A stretch of 64,000 nucleotides of DNA. Origin: JAAYAY01 sp963674575. GTDB taxonomy: Bacteria; Planctomycetota; Planctomycetia; Pirellulales; Thermoguttaceae. The stretch covers positions 281,397 through 345,396 of the forward strand of contig CAXXQT010000010.1 of NCBI GenBank assembly GCA_963674575.2, in the 5' to 3' direction. Every line of letters begins with the position of its first letter. Position 1 is the stretch's first letter. The notes below the pieces were generated by a model. It had not been told where the DNA came from and did not search any database. It saw only the letters and a program-made list of their open reading frames with translations. Both the position numbers and the translations under genes were made by a program. Positions 8,910 to 17,443 of this stretch are shown piece after piece.

Positions 8910-9266
8910 CTAGTGATTGGAACGAGTTTTCTTGATGGAGGTGACGATGATTTTCAGGAGTTCTTCCGCTTCTTCGTGGAGGTCTTGAAGGAGGTGATTT
9001 GGGACGATGCTCGATTCGACGAGCAGTTCGAGCCAGAGCATGGTTTCGTCGAGTTCCTGTTCCACAATACCGAGTTTGGCGACGAATTCGGCATTCGACC
9101 TTGCTCGCGACGCTTCGCGGAAATTGGCGGCCACGCTTGTGCCAGACCGAAGAACCTGCCTTCCTATGACCTGCGCGGTCATGTCCTTCGGAAGACTGCT
9201 CACAAGCCGAACAACTCGGAGGGCAAACTGCTTCGTCCGATCCCGAAGCCCCTCCATACGAACCAT
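8910..9266 (-). CDS. Four-helix bundle protein (S23 / TIGR02436 type)
   Basis: This 118-residue all-helical protein belongs to the family once called S23 ribosomal protein, first seen inside intervening sequences of 23S rRNA genes and also widespread elsewhere. Family hallmarks are visible: QVLRSGTSVAANFREASRA near residues 37-55, an alternating acidic/hydrophobic helix (KLGIVEQELDETMLWLELL), and a Lys/Arg-rich tail. The molecular function is not established. The related Avd proteins of diversity-generating retroelements bind nucleic acid, but no template or variable repeat or reverse transcriptase is nearby. It interrupts the sugar cluster and is framed by inverted repeats, which suggests it arrived as a small insertion. 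Confidence 0.85.
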   Translation of the reverse strand: MVRMEGLRDRTKQFALRVVRLVSSLPKDMTAQVIGRQVLRSGTSVAANFREASRARSNAEFVAKLGIVEQELDETMLWLELLVESSIVPNHLLQDLHEEAEELLKIIVTSIKKTRSNH

Positions 9267-9279
9267 TTCAACCTCCCGG

Positions 9280-9305
9280 CTTTCCGCTCTCCGCTTTCCG
9301 CTTTG
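9280..9305. repeat. Right inverted repeat flanking the S23-like gene
   Basis: Reverse complement of 8868-8893 with one mismatch. It starts 13 bp beyond the start codon of the S23-like gene and lies 13 bp before the stop of the TIM barrel gene. Confidence 0.8.
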
Positions 9306-9317
9306 GAGTATTCGTCA

Positions 9318-10376
9318 TTACTCTTGCCACCCGTGGGCGTCCCGCACAGCGAGCATCGCCGCGAGGATGTCGTTCCAGGTTTGCGGGTTCATCATCACGT
9401 CGTTGGGGAACATGCAGCCGTCCCAGCAGAGGTGGCGAATGCTCTTGGTCAACTCGCCGTCTTTCCGGAGCCAGAAGCCGGCGGCGTGGGTGATGTCGAG
9501 CTTGCCGTTGGGGTCGGTGGCCTGGCAGTGGCGGCCCGTCTTGTCGTGGGAGCCGGAGCCGTGGACCGTGCCGTCGTTCTGAGCGATGTGCAGGTCATTC
9601 GTCCAGGGGCGAAGGGCGTCGGTCAACTGGGTGTAGGCCGCGTCGAAGGCTGCCCGGTCGGCGAAGTCGAAATCTTCGGCGACAATCGCATCCTCGGGGG
9701 CGTTGTAGCCCATCAGATAGAGGAGCGTGTGGGCCATGTCGGCCTGGAAACCGAGTGTTTTCGGGCGATCGACCATTTCAAGCAGTTGCAGCATCCGCTT
9801 CCAACTGTGCATGCCGCCCCAGCAGATCTCGCCTTCGGCCGCCAGGGTCTCGCCGTACTGGTCGGCGATGTCGCAGGCCTGGCGGAAGGTGTCGGCAATG
9901 ATCTTCTGGTTGCCATCGGGATCCGCCAGCCAGGGTTCGACGCCGCCGCCCGTGTCAATGCGGATATTGCCGTTGGGGCGGACACCGAGTTGCCGCAGTT
10001 TCTGCCCCACGTGGCAGCCCTTGCGGACCTGGTCAAGGAACTTGCCTCGCTCTTCCTCGTCGCCCATGGCGGAACCGCCGCCGGTGGGCGGCCAGATGGG
10101 GGCCACGACGGTGCCGATCGCGAGGTTGCGTGCCTGGGCCTTATCGGCCAGTTCCTTGATCACGCTGTCGTCCTTGACGGCCGCATCGATATCGATGTGG
10201 GGCAGGTAGAGGAAGAGGTCGAATCCGTCGAACTTCACCCCGTCGACTTCAGCGGCCGCGGTGAGATCGAGCATCGTGTCCAGGTCGATGGGCGGTTCGC
10301 CTCCATCGCCCTTGCCGACGACACCGGGCCACGCCGCGTTGTGAAGCTTGGGATAGTTGTTCACATGCTCGCTCAT
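9318..10376 (-). CDS. Xylose isomerase-like TIM barrel protein
   Basis: A 352-residue protein of the AP endonuclease 2/xylose isomerase-like superfamily, probably a sugar isomerase or epimerase. Visible metal-ligand candidates are the Glu in AAEGEICWGGMHS, the Asp/His pair in GFQADMAHTLLYL and the late acidic/His stretch NDLHIAQNDGTVHGSGSH. The start is the ATG at 10376, preceded by GGAGAGA on the coding strand. The longer open frame upstream has no support. It lies downstream of the cupin gene and upstream of the dehydrogenase gene on the same strand, and fits a sugar-conversion pathway. The substrate is unknown. Confidence 0.85.
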   Translation of the reverse strand: MSEHVNNYPKLHNAAWPGVVGKGDGGEPPIDLDTMLDLTAAAEVDGVKFDGFDLFLYLPHIDIDAAVKDDSVIKELADKAQARNLAIGTVVAPIWPPTGGGSAMGDEEERGKFLDQVRKGCHVGQKLRQLGVRPNGNIRIDTGGGVEPWLADPDGNQKIIADTFRQACDIADQYGETLAAEGEICWGGMHSWKRMLQLLEMVDRPKTLGFQADMAHTLLYLMGYNAPEDAIVAEDFDFADRAAFDAAYTQLTDALRPWTNDLHIAQNDGTVHGSGSHDKTGRHCQATDPNGKLDITHAAGFWLRKDGELTKSIRHLCWDGCMFPNDVMMNPQTWNDILAAMLAVRDAHGWQE

Positions 10377-10450
10377 AGATTCTCTCCGTATCTTCTGAAA
10401 TGAGTTCGTCGATTCTTCTAGTTCGCCTGCTTTCAAAGCCGCAGGGCAAA

Positions 10451-10960
10451 TCAACGCGCCGCCACTCGTTCGTCGCTTGCCGGCGCCACCGGCTCCAGCG
10501 GCGCCAAATCGTTCAGTCCCTTGGGGTCGGCCGTGAAGGTAACTGTTTGGATCTTCCACTGGCCGCGAAACATCCGTGGGTGCAACACGAACAGGAGCGG
10601 TTGCTTTTCGTAGTGGATTACGCCGTAGAGTTGATGGAGTCGCGGAGAAACCCGGCGGACGGCGATGATCTCGTGCCCGTCGGACTTGCCCAATCTGGTT
10701 GCGGTCGCGGCCAGCTGCTGCTTGAGCTTGGTCGAGGCGTCGCCGGTCCACTCAAGGGCCTCGATGGCCGTGCCGATATCGGTACGCTCGACCGCTTCGA
10801 GAAACCGCTCGACCTGGTCCAGGTAGGGCAACTGGTCGCGCGGGACGGGGGTATCGCGATAGGCTTCGGCGGCATGGGCCGATGCGGTCACCGCCCACGC
10901 CAGCAGCGCAATGATGACCACGACAGGTCCAAACGCCGCCCGGTTCGATAGGTTTCTCAT
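10451..10960 (-). CDS. Exported hypothetical protein
   Basis: This 169-residue protein begins with a signal peptide (MRNLSNRAAFGP, a hydrophobic stretch, then ASAHA-A near residue 30). The mature part is about 140 residues of mixed alpha/beta with a basic C-terminus. No family was recognised. The ATG at 10960 was selected because AGGAAGGGG lies at good spacing. An earlier in-frame start would put the signal peptide 20 residues inside. Confidence 0.7.
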   Translation of the reverse strand: MRNLSNRAAFGPVVVIIALLAWAVTASAHAAEAYRDTPVPRDQLPYLDQVERFLEAVERTDIGTAIEALEWTGDASTKLKQQLAATATRLGKSDGHEIIAVRRVSPRLHQLYGVIHYEKQPLLFVLHPRMFRGQWKIQTVTFTADPKGLNDLAPLEPVAPASDERVAAR

Positions 10961-11047
10961 GAGTCGATCCCCTTCCTGATTCCACCGTTGGATTTGCGTC
11001 CCCGAGGGGGCGAACAACACTCGACCATTGGCCGAGATTCGAGGCTG

Positions 11048-11791
11048 CTACATTTCCGAGTAGGCATCGCGAGCCCAGTCGACGAAGCTTCGAATCACCG
11101 AGTTCTCGTCCGTTTCCCGACGTTGTTCAAGAAATCGTGCCAGATCCGACGCCGTTACAAACGGGAACGCGGAACTCCGGTCGACAATCTGGTATTCACC
11201 TTCCGGAGATAAGCGGTAAATCTGGATGCCTTCCTCCCCATAACGCCATAGCTCCGGTACTCCCAACTTTGCAAATACCGGCAGCCGAGGCAGGCATGAA
11301 TTGGTCACATCGACTTCGATGACAAGATCGGGGGGCGGGTCTACGCCGGGACGATACTCATCCTTTCCTCTGACTTCAGCTTCCCTTTGGATGTAGTATG
11401 AGCCGTCCGGCTGGAGTCCGCTCTGATGGGGAGCGGAAGCCAACGTTGTGGAACCGGTTGTCTGGATCGGAATCTCCAACGCGAAGGCCATTGTTTCGAC
11501 CATTCGACGCAGCAACCCAGTAACCCATTCGTGACTTCGACCTGGCGTCATCATCTCTAGGGTCCACCCGTCGTAAGTGTGTCGCAGGTAGCTCTCCGGA
11601 ATTGCCTCAATGAGTTTCCGATAGGCGTTCGCGTCGACCCCGTAGAGGATTCGTCGAATCTCCAGGTCGCCATGGTCGTAGGTGTGGCGCAGACGGCAGT
11701 GCCCGACGGCCTCCAGGATGTGCTGGTAGGCCGTCGGCGACACGCCGTGGATCACGACACACTCAAGATCGTGGAGCGCCGGGTCTGCCAT
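11048..11791 (-). CDS. Uma2 family (DUF820) endonuclease-like protein
   Basis: This is a PD-(D/E)XK-like Uma2 protein of 247 residues. The family core is clear: LQPDGSYYI, then DPPPDLVIEVDVTNS, whose Asp and Glu form the expected metal site, then KLGVPELWRY. The biological role of Uma2 proteins is unclear. They are abundant in cyanobacteria and planctomycetes, and some may be transposon-derived nucleases. Unusually, the N-terminus carries two similar copies of the family's opening segment, YQHILEAVGHCRLRHTYDHG followed by YRKLIEAIPESYLRHTYDGW. It ends a block of - strand genes after the cupin gene, 15 bp away. Confidence 0.85.
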   Translation of the reverse strand: MADPALHDLECVVIHGVSPTAYQHILEAVGHCRLRHTYDHGDLEIRRILYGVDANAYRKLIEAIPESYLRHTYDGWTLEMMTPGRSHEWVTGLLRRMVETMAFALEIPIQTTGSTTLASAPHQSGLQPDGSYYIQREAEVRGKDEYRPGVDPPPDLVIEVDVTNSCLPRLPVFAKLGVPELWRYGEEGIQIYRLSPEGEYQIVDRSSAFPFVTASDLARFLEQRRETDENSVIRSFVDWARDAYSEM

Positions 11792-11806
11792 CGGTCAACC
11801 GAGTGC

Positions 11807-13057
11807 TTATTGCTTGCGGTGGTCGCCGACGCTGGGCGTCGACGGGTGGACGTTCGGGCCGAAGTAGCGGAGCGCGACGAGGGGCTCATAGCCCGTGTTC
11901 TCGATCTCGATCCCGGCGGCAGCCGCCTCGGCCGTGATGAAGACCTCGTCGTAGGGCTCTTCGCCGAAATGGATCATCACGGGCGTCTGCAGTTCGAGCT
12001 TGCCCATGCGGCCGCCGCCCTGAACCGTGATCCAGCCGCTGGCGCCCGGATCCCGAAGGGTCATCTTGGCCCCGGGCTGAATCGTCAGCTCCTTGGCGCT
12101 GACGAGCTGCTCGCCGTCAAACCCGCCGTAGTCGATCCAGCGATCCGTGTAGCCGTCGCCCGAGGCGGCCTCGTCGACGATGGGCTCCACGTAGTTGCTT
12201 TGCTTGAAGTGAGGATCGACGTTCTTGTCCCAATCAAGCTGCTCGATGATGTAGTCCAGGTCCTGGTGCTTGTCTTCAGGAACGTCCTTGACGAGCAGAT
12301 CCCAGGGAACCTCGCGTCCTTCGACGATCGACTGGAACATGCCGAAGACGTCGCTGCCCCACTGGGGTTCGTAGGTGCACAGGGAGCCGGGGGCGTGGAG
12401 CACGCCGGCGGGAATCATCCAGCCCGTGCCCGGCTTGAGGCGATAAGCCTTGGAGAGATCGAGGATCCCGTTGTCGCCCTTGTTCCAGTTCTCCAGGCAA
12501 CGGCGGACGTCTTCCTTCGTGGTGCCCGGCTCCAGGCCCATGAAGGTGTAGTCGAAGTGGTTCTCGGCCGCATTCAATTGGGGCGGGAAGTAGTAGCACT
12601 CGGGCTTGCCCTGCTGGCCCGTGTTGGCGGCGTGTTCGGCCTGCTGGTGCATGTGGTGGGGAATGGGACCCATGTTGTCGAAGAACTTCGAGTAGACGGG
12701 CCACCGCTGGTATTCGTTCCACATCGCTTCGCCCACAAGCTTGCCCTGGCCTTCGGCCACGGCGTCGCGAAGCAGAAACCGCTCGCCTTCAAACACACAG
12801 TAGCTCAGGCCCTCATCGTCGGCCCGATTGTCGTTCATGGCCTCGGTCGTGCTGGCAAACCAGCGTTCGTCGATGCCGCCGCGGTGAACGCCCAGGGCGT
12901 ACCAGTCGGTGGGGGCCAGTTTGATCCGCTTGCCCGGATGGAGGAAGCTGCGCGGGACCCAGTTCGGGGTGAGCCGGAGGATGCCATCGCCGGCGTCCAT
13001 GGCGCGCTGGAGAATCTGGCCGACGTTGTCTTTCGAAACGATCTTGGAAGCACACAT
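11807..13057 (-). CDS. Cupin / mannose-6-phosphate isomerase-like protein
   Basis: A 416-residue protein with two cupin-like halves. Candidate metal ligands are in the first half, PIPHHMHQQAEHA near residue 131, and in a later strand, IPAGVLHAPGS near residue 215. These fit the pattern of class I phosphomannose isomerases, but the spacing is atypical and there is a long Trp/Asp-rich linker. The C-terminal cupin contains TIQPGAKMTLRD and WITVQGGGRMG. It is probably a sugar or sugar-phosphate isomerase working with the neighbouring dehydrogenase and TIM barrel protein. The start is the ATG at 13057. It is divergent from the DUF4432 gene. Confidence 0.75.
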   Translation of the reverse strand: MCASKIVSKDNVGQILQRAMDAGDGILRLTPNWVPRSFLHPGKRIKLAPTDWYALGVHRGGIDERWFASTTEAMNDNRADDEGLSYCVFEGERFLLRDAVAEGQGKLVGEAMWNEYQRWPVYSKFFDNMGPIPHHMHQQAEHAANTGQQGKPECYYFPPQLNAAENHFDYTFMGLEPGTTKEDVRRCLENWNKGDNGILDLSKAYRLKPGTGWMIPAGVLHAPGSLCTYEPQWGSDVFGMFQSIVEGREVPWDLLVKDVPEDKHQDLDYIIEQLDWDKNVDPHFKQSNYVEPIVDEAASGDGYTDRWIDYGGFDGEQLVSAKELTIQPGAKMTLRDPGASGWITVQGGGRMGKLELQTPVMIHFGEEPYDEVFITAEAAAAGIEIENTGYEPLVALRYFGPNVHPSTPSVGDHRKQ

Positions 13058-13631
13058 GTTTCACTGACTCCTCAGGCTCTGGGGGCGCGCTCGTGTCGCA
13101 AAACGAGCGTCGGCTCCCATGGATCAAAACTTGACTTCGCACGCGTCGGCCGGGCGTCAGGTTGACGTGGGGCAACTGGGCCGCATAACCGGCAGCAACG
13201 CGAATTCCTCTATTATCGGTCGACTTTACCGTCTGTCGGGCCGATTTCTTGCCACATGCGTCTGAATCCCGTCGCGTTGTGGCCTTTCTGCCGCAATTCA
13301 AGCTGCTCGAAGGGGGCGCATACCGCCACTCCGGAGCCCCTGTTTTACGGTGTTCCAAGGCCGAAGGCAAGTAATACGCGGGACATCGATGCAGGCCTCT
13401 CAACTCGCTTGGCGGCCACGCGCCGAGGCACGCCAGATCTCCCAATGCCTGAAACCATGGTCCTACGGTATCCGCTGGTTCGGACGGGGAACGACCTTCG
13501 TGAGCGTAGGGCATTTAAGAACAATAGAGAAAGCGGGCCTCTGTTGCCCCCGGCTGGAAAACCGCCCCCGACCCCGATACATTGAGCAGCTCCTGCTTGC
13601 CTGTTTACCGGAACCTATAGGAGTCCCCCTA
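13058..13631. other. 574-bp divergent regulatory gap
   Basis: This gap separates the cupin gene (-) from the DUF4432 gene (+) and must contain the promoters of both. A weak -10-like GATAAT on the - strand lies near 13211-13216, but no matching -35 was found. No reading frame here has a recognisable product. Confidence 0.35.
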
Positions 13632-14792
13632 ATGCCCAAGCAAACCTGGACCCTCATCGGCACGCCCCAGGGAGTCTATACGCAGTCGCTTACGGTCACC
13701 GACACTGATGTCGCAGGAGCAAGCGGGGCATTTTCCGTCGCGAAACGCCGACTGCGGGGCGGTCCTTCCGATGGCGTCGAAGTGGTCGACGTGGACAACG
13801 GGACCATGCGATTCTCGATCCTCCCCACTCGGGGTATGGGACTGTGGAAGGCCTATTGCGGTGAAATCGAGCTTGGCTGGAACTCACCCGTCCAGGGGCC
13901 TGTGAACCCGGCCCTGGTCCCCCTCTGGGAGCCGAGTGGCGTGGGGTGGCTCAGCGGGTTCGACGAATTGATCGTCCGTTGCGGGTTGGAGTCGAACGGG
14001 GCCCCCGAGTTCAATGAGAACGGCACACTTCGCTACCCGCTCCACGGCAAGATCGCCAACACGCCGGCCCACAAGGTCGAGTTGACGGTCGATACGGACT
14101 CGGGCGAGATCAGCGTGACCGGCATCGTTCACGAGGCCCGGCTGTTCTTCAACAAGCTCCAACTGGCCACGACCTACACGACGAAAATCGGTCAGCCGGG
14201 CTTCACCGTAAGTGATACGGTGACGAACCTCTGGGCCGAACCGAGCGAAATGGAATTGCTCTACCACATCAACGTGGGAGTGCCGTTTCTTGGGCCCGGC
14301 GCCAAGGCGATCATTCCCATTGCCAAGATGGCTCCTCGTGACGCGGAGGCCGCCAAGACGGTGGGGCAGTGGGACGTTTACGGTCCAGAGAGCCCCGGCA
14401 CGCCGGAGGCCGCGTTCTACTTCGATCTGGCTGCCGACGCCGATGGCAATACGAAGACCTTGCTCAAGGGGGCGAGCGGGGCCCAGGGCGTTTCTCTGGC
14501 CTTCAACAAGCGGCAACTGCCGTGTTTTACCCTCTGGAAGAATCCGCAGGCCGCCACGGATGGCTACGTGACGGGCTTTGAGCCGGCGGTGAATTTTCCG
14601 AACGCCAGGTCGTTTGAGGAGAAGAAGGGACGCGTGGTCACGCTTGGGCCGGGCGAGTCGCGCGTGTTCGAGATCGAACTGACGGCCCACGGCGACGCGG
14701 CAAGCGTCGAGGCCGCAGAGAAAGAGGTGGCCTCGGTCCAGGCCGAAACCAAGGCGGAGATTCTCGCGCAGCCGAACCCGGAGTGGTCGTAG
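13632..14792 (+). CDS. DUF4432 family protein, aldose 1-epimerase-like
   Basis: A 386-residue protein with the galactose-mutarotase-like beta-sandwich of DUF4432. Recognisable parts are FSILPTRGMGLWKA near residue 62, WLSGFDELIVRCGLESNGAP with candidate acidic and Arg sugar contacts, RYPLHGKIANTPAH, and LLYHINVGVPFLG, where the His would lie in the active site. It probably interconverts anomers of, or otherwise acts on, the sugar handled by this cluster. The ATG at 13632 has AGGAG at 13619-13623. The long upstream extension of the open frame is not supported. Confidence 0.82.
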   Translation: MPKQTWTLIGTPQGVYTQSLTVTDTDVAGASGAFSVAKRRLRGGPSDGVEVVDVDNGTMRFSILPTRGMGLWKAYCGEIELGWNSPVQGPVNPALVPLWEPSGVGWLSGFDELIVRCGLESNGAPEFNENGTLRYPLHGKIANTPAHKVELTVDTDSGEISVTGIVHEARLFFNKLQLATTYTTKIGQPGFTVSDTVTNLWAEPSEMELLYHINVGVPFLGPGAKAIIPIAKMAPRDAEAAKTVGQWDVYGPESPGTPEAAFYFDLAADADGNTKTLLKGASGAQGVSLAFNKRQLPCFTLWKNPQAATDGYVTGFEPAVNFPNARSFEEKKGRVVTLGPGESRVFEIELTAHGDAASVEAAEKEVASVQAETKAEILAQPNPEWS

Positions 14793-14827
14793 GTGCGACG
14801 ACAGACGGCCAAGAGCAACTGGCGCAG

Positions 14828-14883
14828 CCAGGACCGGCGAGAGCGAGGCGGTTCGGTCCTGGCGGGAACCGGCAGAAGTTCCC
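14828..14883. terminator. Two tandem hairpins between convergent genes
   Basis: The first stem is CCAGGACCG (14828-14836) with CGGTCCTGG (14854-14862). The second is GGGAAC (14864-14869) with GTTCCC (14878-14883). They sit between the ends of the DUF4432 gene (+) and infA (-). No long T-run follows, so intrinsic termination is uncertain. Confidence 0.4.
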
Positions 14884-14897
14884 GGAAGTAGAGAACG

Positions 14898-15116
14898 CTA
14901 CCGCTCGCGGAAGGTGATTCGACCCTTCGTCAGATCGTAGGGAGACAGTTCAACACGAACCTTGTCGCCCGGCACGATACGAATGAAGTGCTTCCGCATC
15001 CGGCCAGCCACGTGAGCGATCACGTTGTGGCCGTTTTCCAACTCGACACGGAAGCGGGTATTGGCCAACGCCTCCGTCACGACCCCTGCGACTTCAAAAC
15101 CTTTTTCTTTACCCAT
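14898..15116 (-). CDS. infA: Translation initiation factor IF-1
   Basis: A 72-residue OB-fold protein that binds the 30S A site during initiation. The sequence is canonical: ALANTRFRVELENGHNVIAH, then GRMRKHFIRIVPGDKVRVEL and the C-terminal TKGRITFRER. The N-terminus (MGKEKGFEVAGVV) is slightly different from the usual MAKEDVIEV type. The length is normal. It stands apart from a ribosomal protein operon, with only a tRNA-Leu gene upstream on the same strand. Confidence 0.97.
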   Translation of the reverse strand: MGKEKGFEVAGVVTEALANTRFRVELENGHNVIAHVAGRMRKHFIRIVPGDKVRVELSPYDLTKGRITFRER

Positions 15117-15368
15117 TCGTTAAACTCGTACTTCTGTCCTCTGTGGCGCCCGTGAAACCAGGGTACCGGAAATGTCAGCAATTCGTTTGTAGGCCGGTCG
15201 GCAGGGAACTTTCCCGTGTTCTACGGGAGAGACTGCGTGGGAGTAGTGATGGCTACCGCGAGAAGGCAAGAGTCGGCTGCCGGCCGCCCGAGCCATCCCC
15301 CCATCTTAGCAGTTCTGAAGCGCCAGTCCATAGGAGGCGGAGACGTTCCAGGAGATTGGCCCAAACGA

Positions 15369-15406
15369 AGAAAAGGACCTGCCCCTGGGAGGAACAGGCC
15401 CTTTTT
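15369..15406 (-). terminator. Terminator after tRNA-Leu
   Basis: On the - strand an AAAGGGCCTG/CAGGTCCTTT stem (one G-T pair) with a 13-base loop is followed by a T-rich run. It lies about 16 bp beyond the 3' end of tRNA-Leu. Confidence 0.7.
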
Positions 15407-15421
15407 GTTGTGTGCAGACAG

Positions 15422-15506
15422 TGCCGAAGAGAGGATTTGAACCTCCACGGGGTTAACCCCCACCAGGTCCTGAACCTGGCGCGTCTGCCGATTCCGCCAC
15501 TTCGGC
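15422..15506 (-). tRNA. tRNA-Leu (anticodon CAG)
   Basis: An 85-nt class II tRNA with a 7-bp acceptor stem (GCCGAAG with CTTCGGC), discriminator A73, anticodon CAG in a CCAGG/CCTGG stem, and a long variable arm. The T arm reads GGAGGTTCAAATCCTCT. CCA is not encoded. Confidence 0.96.
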
Positions 15507-15917
15507 TTTCCTTTGTTTTTAGAACACGAGGGCCGGTTTTACAAGCCCCCCGTCCCGCGAGTTTTCCTCGCAGCGGCCGTCCAGCCCGGCAGAACTCCCC
15601 CGACGCGCGGGGCAGGCTGAAGCCTGGACTCCAACGGTCCGTGGCGCTGGCATCTTTGCCGGCGAGGGCACTCATCTTCACCTTCGTCATTCTGCTGTTC
15701 CTTGTTCGATATTCTGCGGTTCTCCGTCGTGTGCCGGGGTCTGGAGGTTGGAATGCATTCCGGCGGCAAGGATGCCACCGCTACGATTGCCGGAATGGGT
15801 CAGGTTCGGTAGCCTTGGAATGTGAACTTCGCGGCAATGCTGCGTGTCTCCCCAGTCCACCCTCCGGCCGCGTGCCCCATTCCGTCAGATGACTGAATAG
15901 ATACAAGAAATGTTGCC
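15507..15917. other. Intergenic with dispersed repeat
   Basis: This 411-bp region lies between tRNA-Leu (-) and cca (+). It contains the 25-bp repeat described at 15698-15722 and a short inverted repeat AGGCTGAAGCCT near 15614-15625. No gene was seen. Promoters for both neighbours are expected here but none is convincing. Confidence 0.4.
15698..15722. repeat. Dispersed 25-bp repeat, copy 1
   Basis: The 25-bp sequence beginning TTCCTTGTTCGATATTC recurs with one mismatch at 21178-21202. Its first 17 bases occur inverted at 21251-21267. All copies lie in non-coding DNA. Confidence 0.75.
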
Positions 15918-17180
15918 ATGGCCAACCTCGCCTCAATCCATCCCGAAAAGGCCCGAGACTTTGCTGTGGAGGTGGTCCGCACACTCCGCCAGGAGGGATT
16001 CGAGGCCTATTGGGCGGGCGGTTGTGTTCGAGACCAACTTCTGAGCCGGCCTCCCAAGGACTACGACGTGGCAACGGACGCGCGACCGCACGAAGTTCGC
16101 AAGCTGTTCGGGTTCCGTCGCACCCTGGCCGTGGGGGCCAGTTTCGGGGTCATCACGGTTCTGGGCCCAAAGGGGGCCGGCCAGATCGAAGTGGCCACCT
16201 TCCGGGAAGACGCCGGCTATAGCGATGGCCGCCATCCAGACGAGGTTCGCTTCAGCACGGCGAAGGAAGACGCCTCCCGACGCGATTTCACGATCAACGG
16301 CCTGTTCTACGATCCGATCGAAGGCCGGGTGATCGACTACGTGGGGGGCCAGTTGGACCTCGACCAGGGAATCGTTCGAGCCATCGGCAACCCGCAAGAG
16401 CGCTTCACGGAAGACAAGCTGCGGATGCTTCGAGCCGTGCGTTTCACGGCCACCTTCGGCTTTCAACTCGATCCGCAAACTCTTGGGGCGATCGAGCAGA
16501 TGGCCAAGGAGATCCAGGTTGTTAGCCCGGAGCGGATTTCGGCCGAGATGCGTCAGATCTTGACCGACACACGACGGCGGCCCGGAATGGAGCTTCTGAT
16601 CGACTCCGGACTGGCCACAGCGGTTCTTCCGGAGGTGAGCGCAGCGTTGAAGGGGGATGGGGAACTTCGGCAACAAACGCTCGACGTTCTCGGGCGGCTC
16701 GGTCAACCCGGCTTTCCGCTCGCGATGGCCGTTGCGATCTCCTCGGCGCTCACCGACATCCAGGCACAGGACCTGGGAATCGAATGGCGGCTAGCGAACA
16801 AGGAAATCGACCGAATCGTCTGGCTTCTGAAGCACCACGGCTCGCTCGACGGGGCGCATCAGCGTCGTTGGTCGGGCGTTCAGCGAATCCTCGTGGCCGA
16901 GGGGGCCGCGGATCTGCTAAACTGGATGGAGGCCGAACGTTTGGTGAGCGGCGCCGGCATGGACGACGTGGCCTGGTGCCGGGAGCAACTCGGCCGGCCG
17001 CGTCAGGAGATCGACCCGCCGCCGCTCCTGACCGGCGGCGACCTGATCGCGCACGGAGTTCCCCGGGGGCCGGTCTATCGGGAGTTGCTGGATCAGGTCC
17101 GCGATGCCCAGCTTGATTGCCAGATTGACACTCCCGAAGCGGCCCTTGAGTTGGTCGATCGAATCCTCAACCGAGAGTGA
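15918..17180 (+). CDS. cca: CCA tRNA nucleotidyltransferase
   Basis: This class II nucleotidyltransferase adds or repairs the CCA end of tRNA. A poly(A) polymerase of the same family cannot be excluded. The N-terminal catalytic domain has YWAGGCVRDQLLSRPPKDYD (residues 31-50), whose DYD pair binds metal, and the RRDFTINGL motif near residue 115. The head/neck domain follows with RFTEDKLRMLRAVRFTATF. The C-terminal half is helical. Length is 420 residues. The CCA-adding function fits the observation that no tRNA gene in this window encodes CCA. It is the first gene of a + strand pair. Confidence 0.92.
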   Translation: MANLASIHPEKARDFAVEVVRTLRQEGFEAYWAGGCVRDQLLSRPPKDYDVATDARPHEVRKLFGFRRTLAVGASFGVITVLGPKGAGQIEVATFREDAGYSDGRHPDEVRFSTAKEDASRRDFTINGLFYDPIEGRVIDYVGGQLDLDQGIVRAIGNPQERFTEDKLRMLRAVRFTATFGFQLDPQTLGAIEQMAKEIQVVSPERISAEMRQILTDTRRRPGMELLIDSGLATAVLPEVSAALKGDGELRQQTLDVLGRLGQPGFPLAMAVAISSALTDIQAQDLGIEWRLANKEIDRIVWLLKHHGSLDGAHQRRWSGVQRILVAEGAADLLNWMEAERLVSGAGMDDVAWCREQLGRPRQEIDPPPLLTGGDLIAHGVPRGPVYRELLDQVRDAQLDCQIDTPEAALELVDRILNRE

Positions 17181-17242
17181 GCCAGGGGGGCTCTCCCACA
17201 GGTTCATTCCATCCCGTTAGCAGCAAGCCCAAGCAGAGAATT

Positions 17243-17413
17243 ATGGACAAGAAGGCCAAGAAGAGAATCCAAACACTCAACCAGCGGATCCAGAAACTGC
17301 GTCAGCAACTGGCCGGGGCCCGGCAGCAGGCGGATGAGCCCGGCGAACTCGAGGCCCTGGAAAAGCAGATTGCCGAGGCCGAGGCCGAAATCGTCAAGTT
17401 GAAAGAGTCGTAA
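17243..17413 (+). CDS. Small coiled-coil protein
   Basis: A 56-residue protein, almost entirely a Lys/Glu/Gln-rich helix with a heptad pattern (RIQTLNQRIQKLRQQLAG, then LEALEKQIAEAEAEIVKL). It follows cca by 62 bp on the same strand. The ATG at 17243 is used because the longer frame overlaps the cca stop and adds an unlikely leader. The function is unknown. Similar small coiled coils are common in planctomycetes. Confidence 0.65.
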   Translation: MDKKAKKRIQTLNQRIQKLRQQLAGARQQADEPGELEALEKQIAEAEAEIVKLKES

Positions 17414-17443
17414 GCCGGAGTTGCGTGTCGAACTTGCCGAGAA

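Noticed and set aside
8868..9305. The S23-like gene as part of a diversity-generating retroelement
   Set aside because: There is no reverse transcriptase, template repeat or variable repeat within reach.
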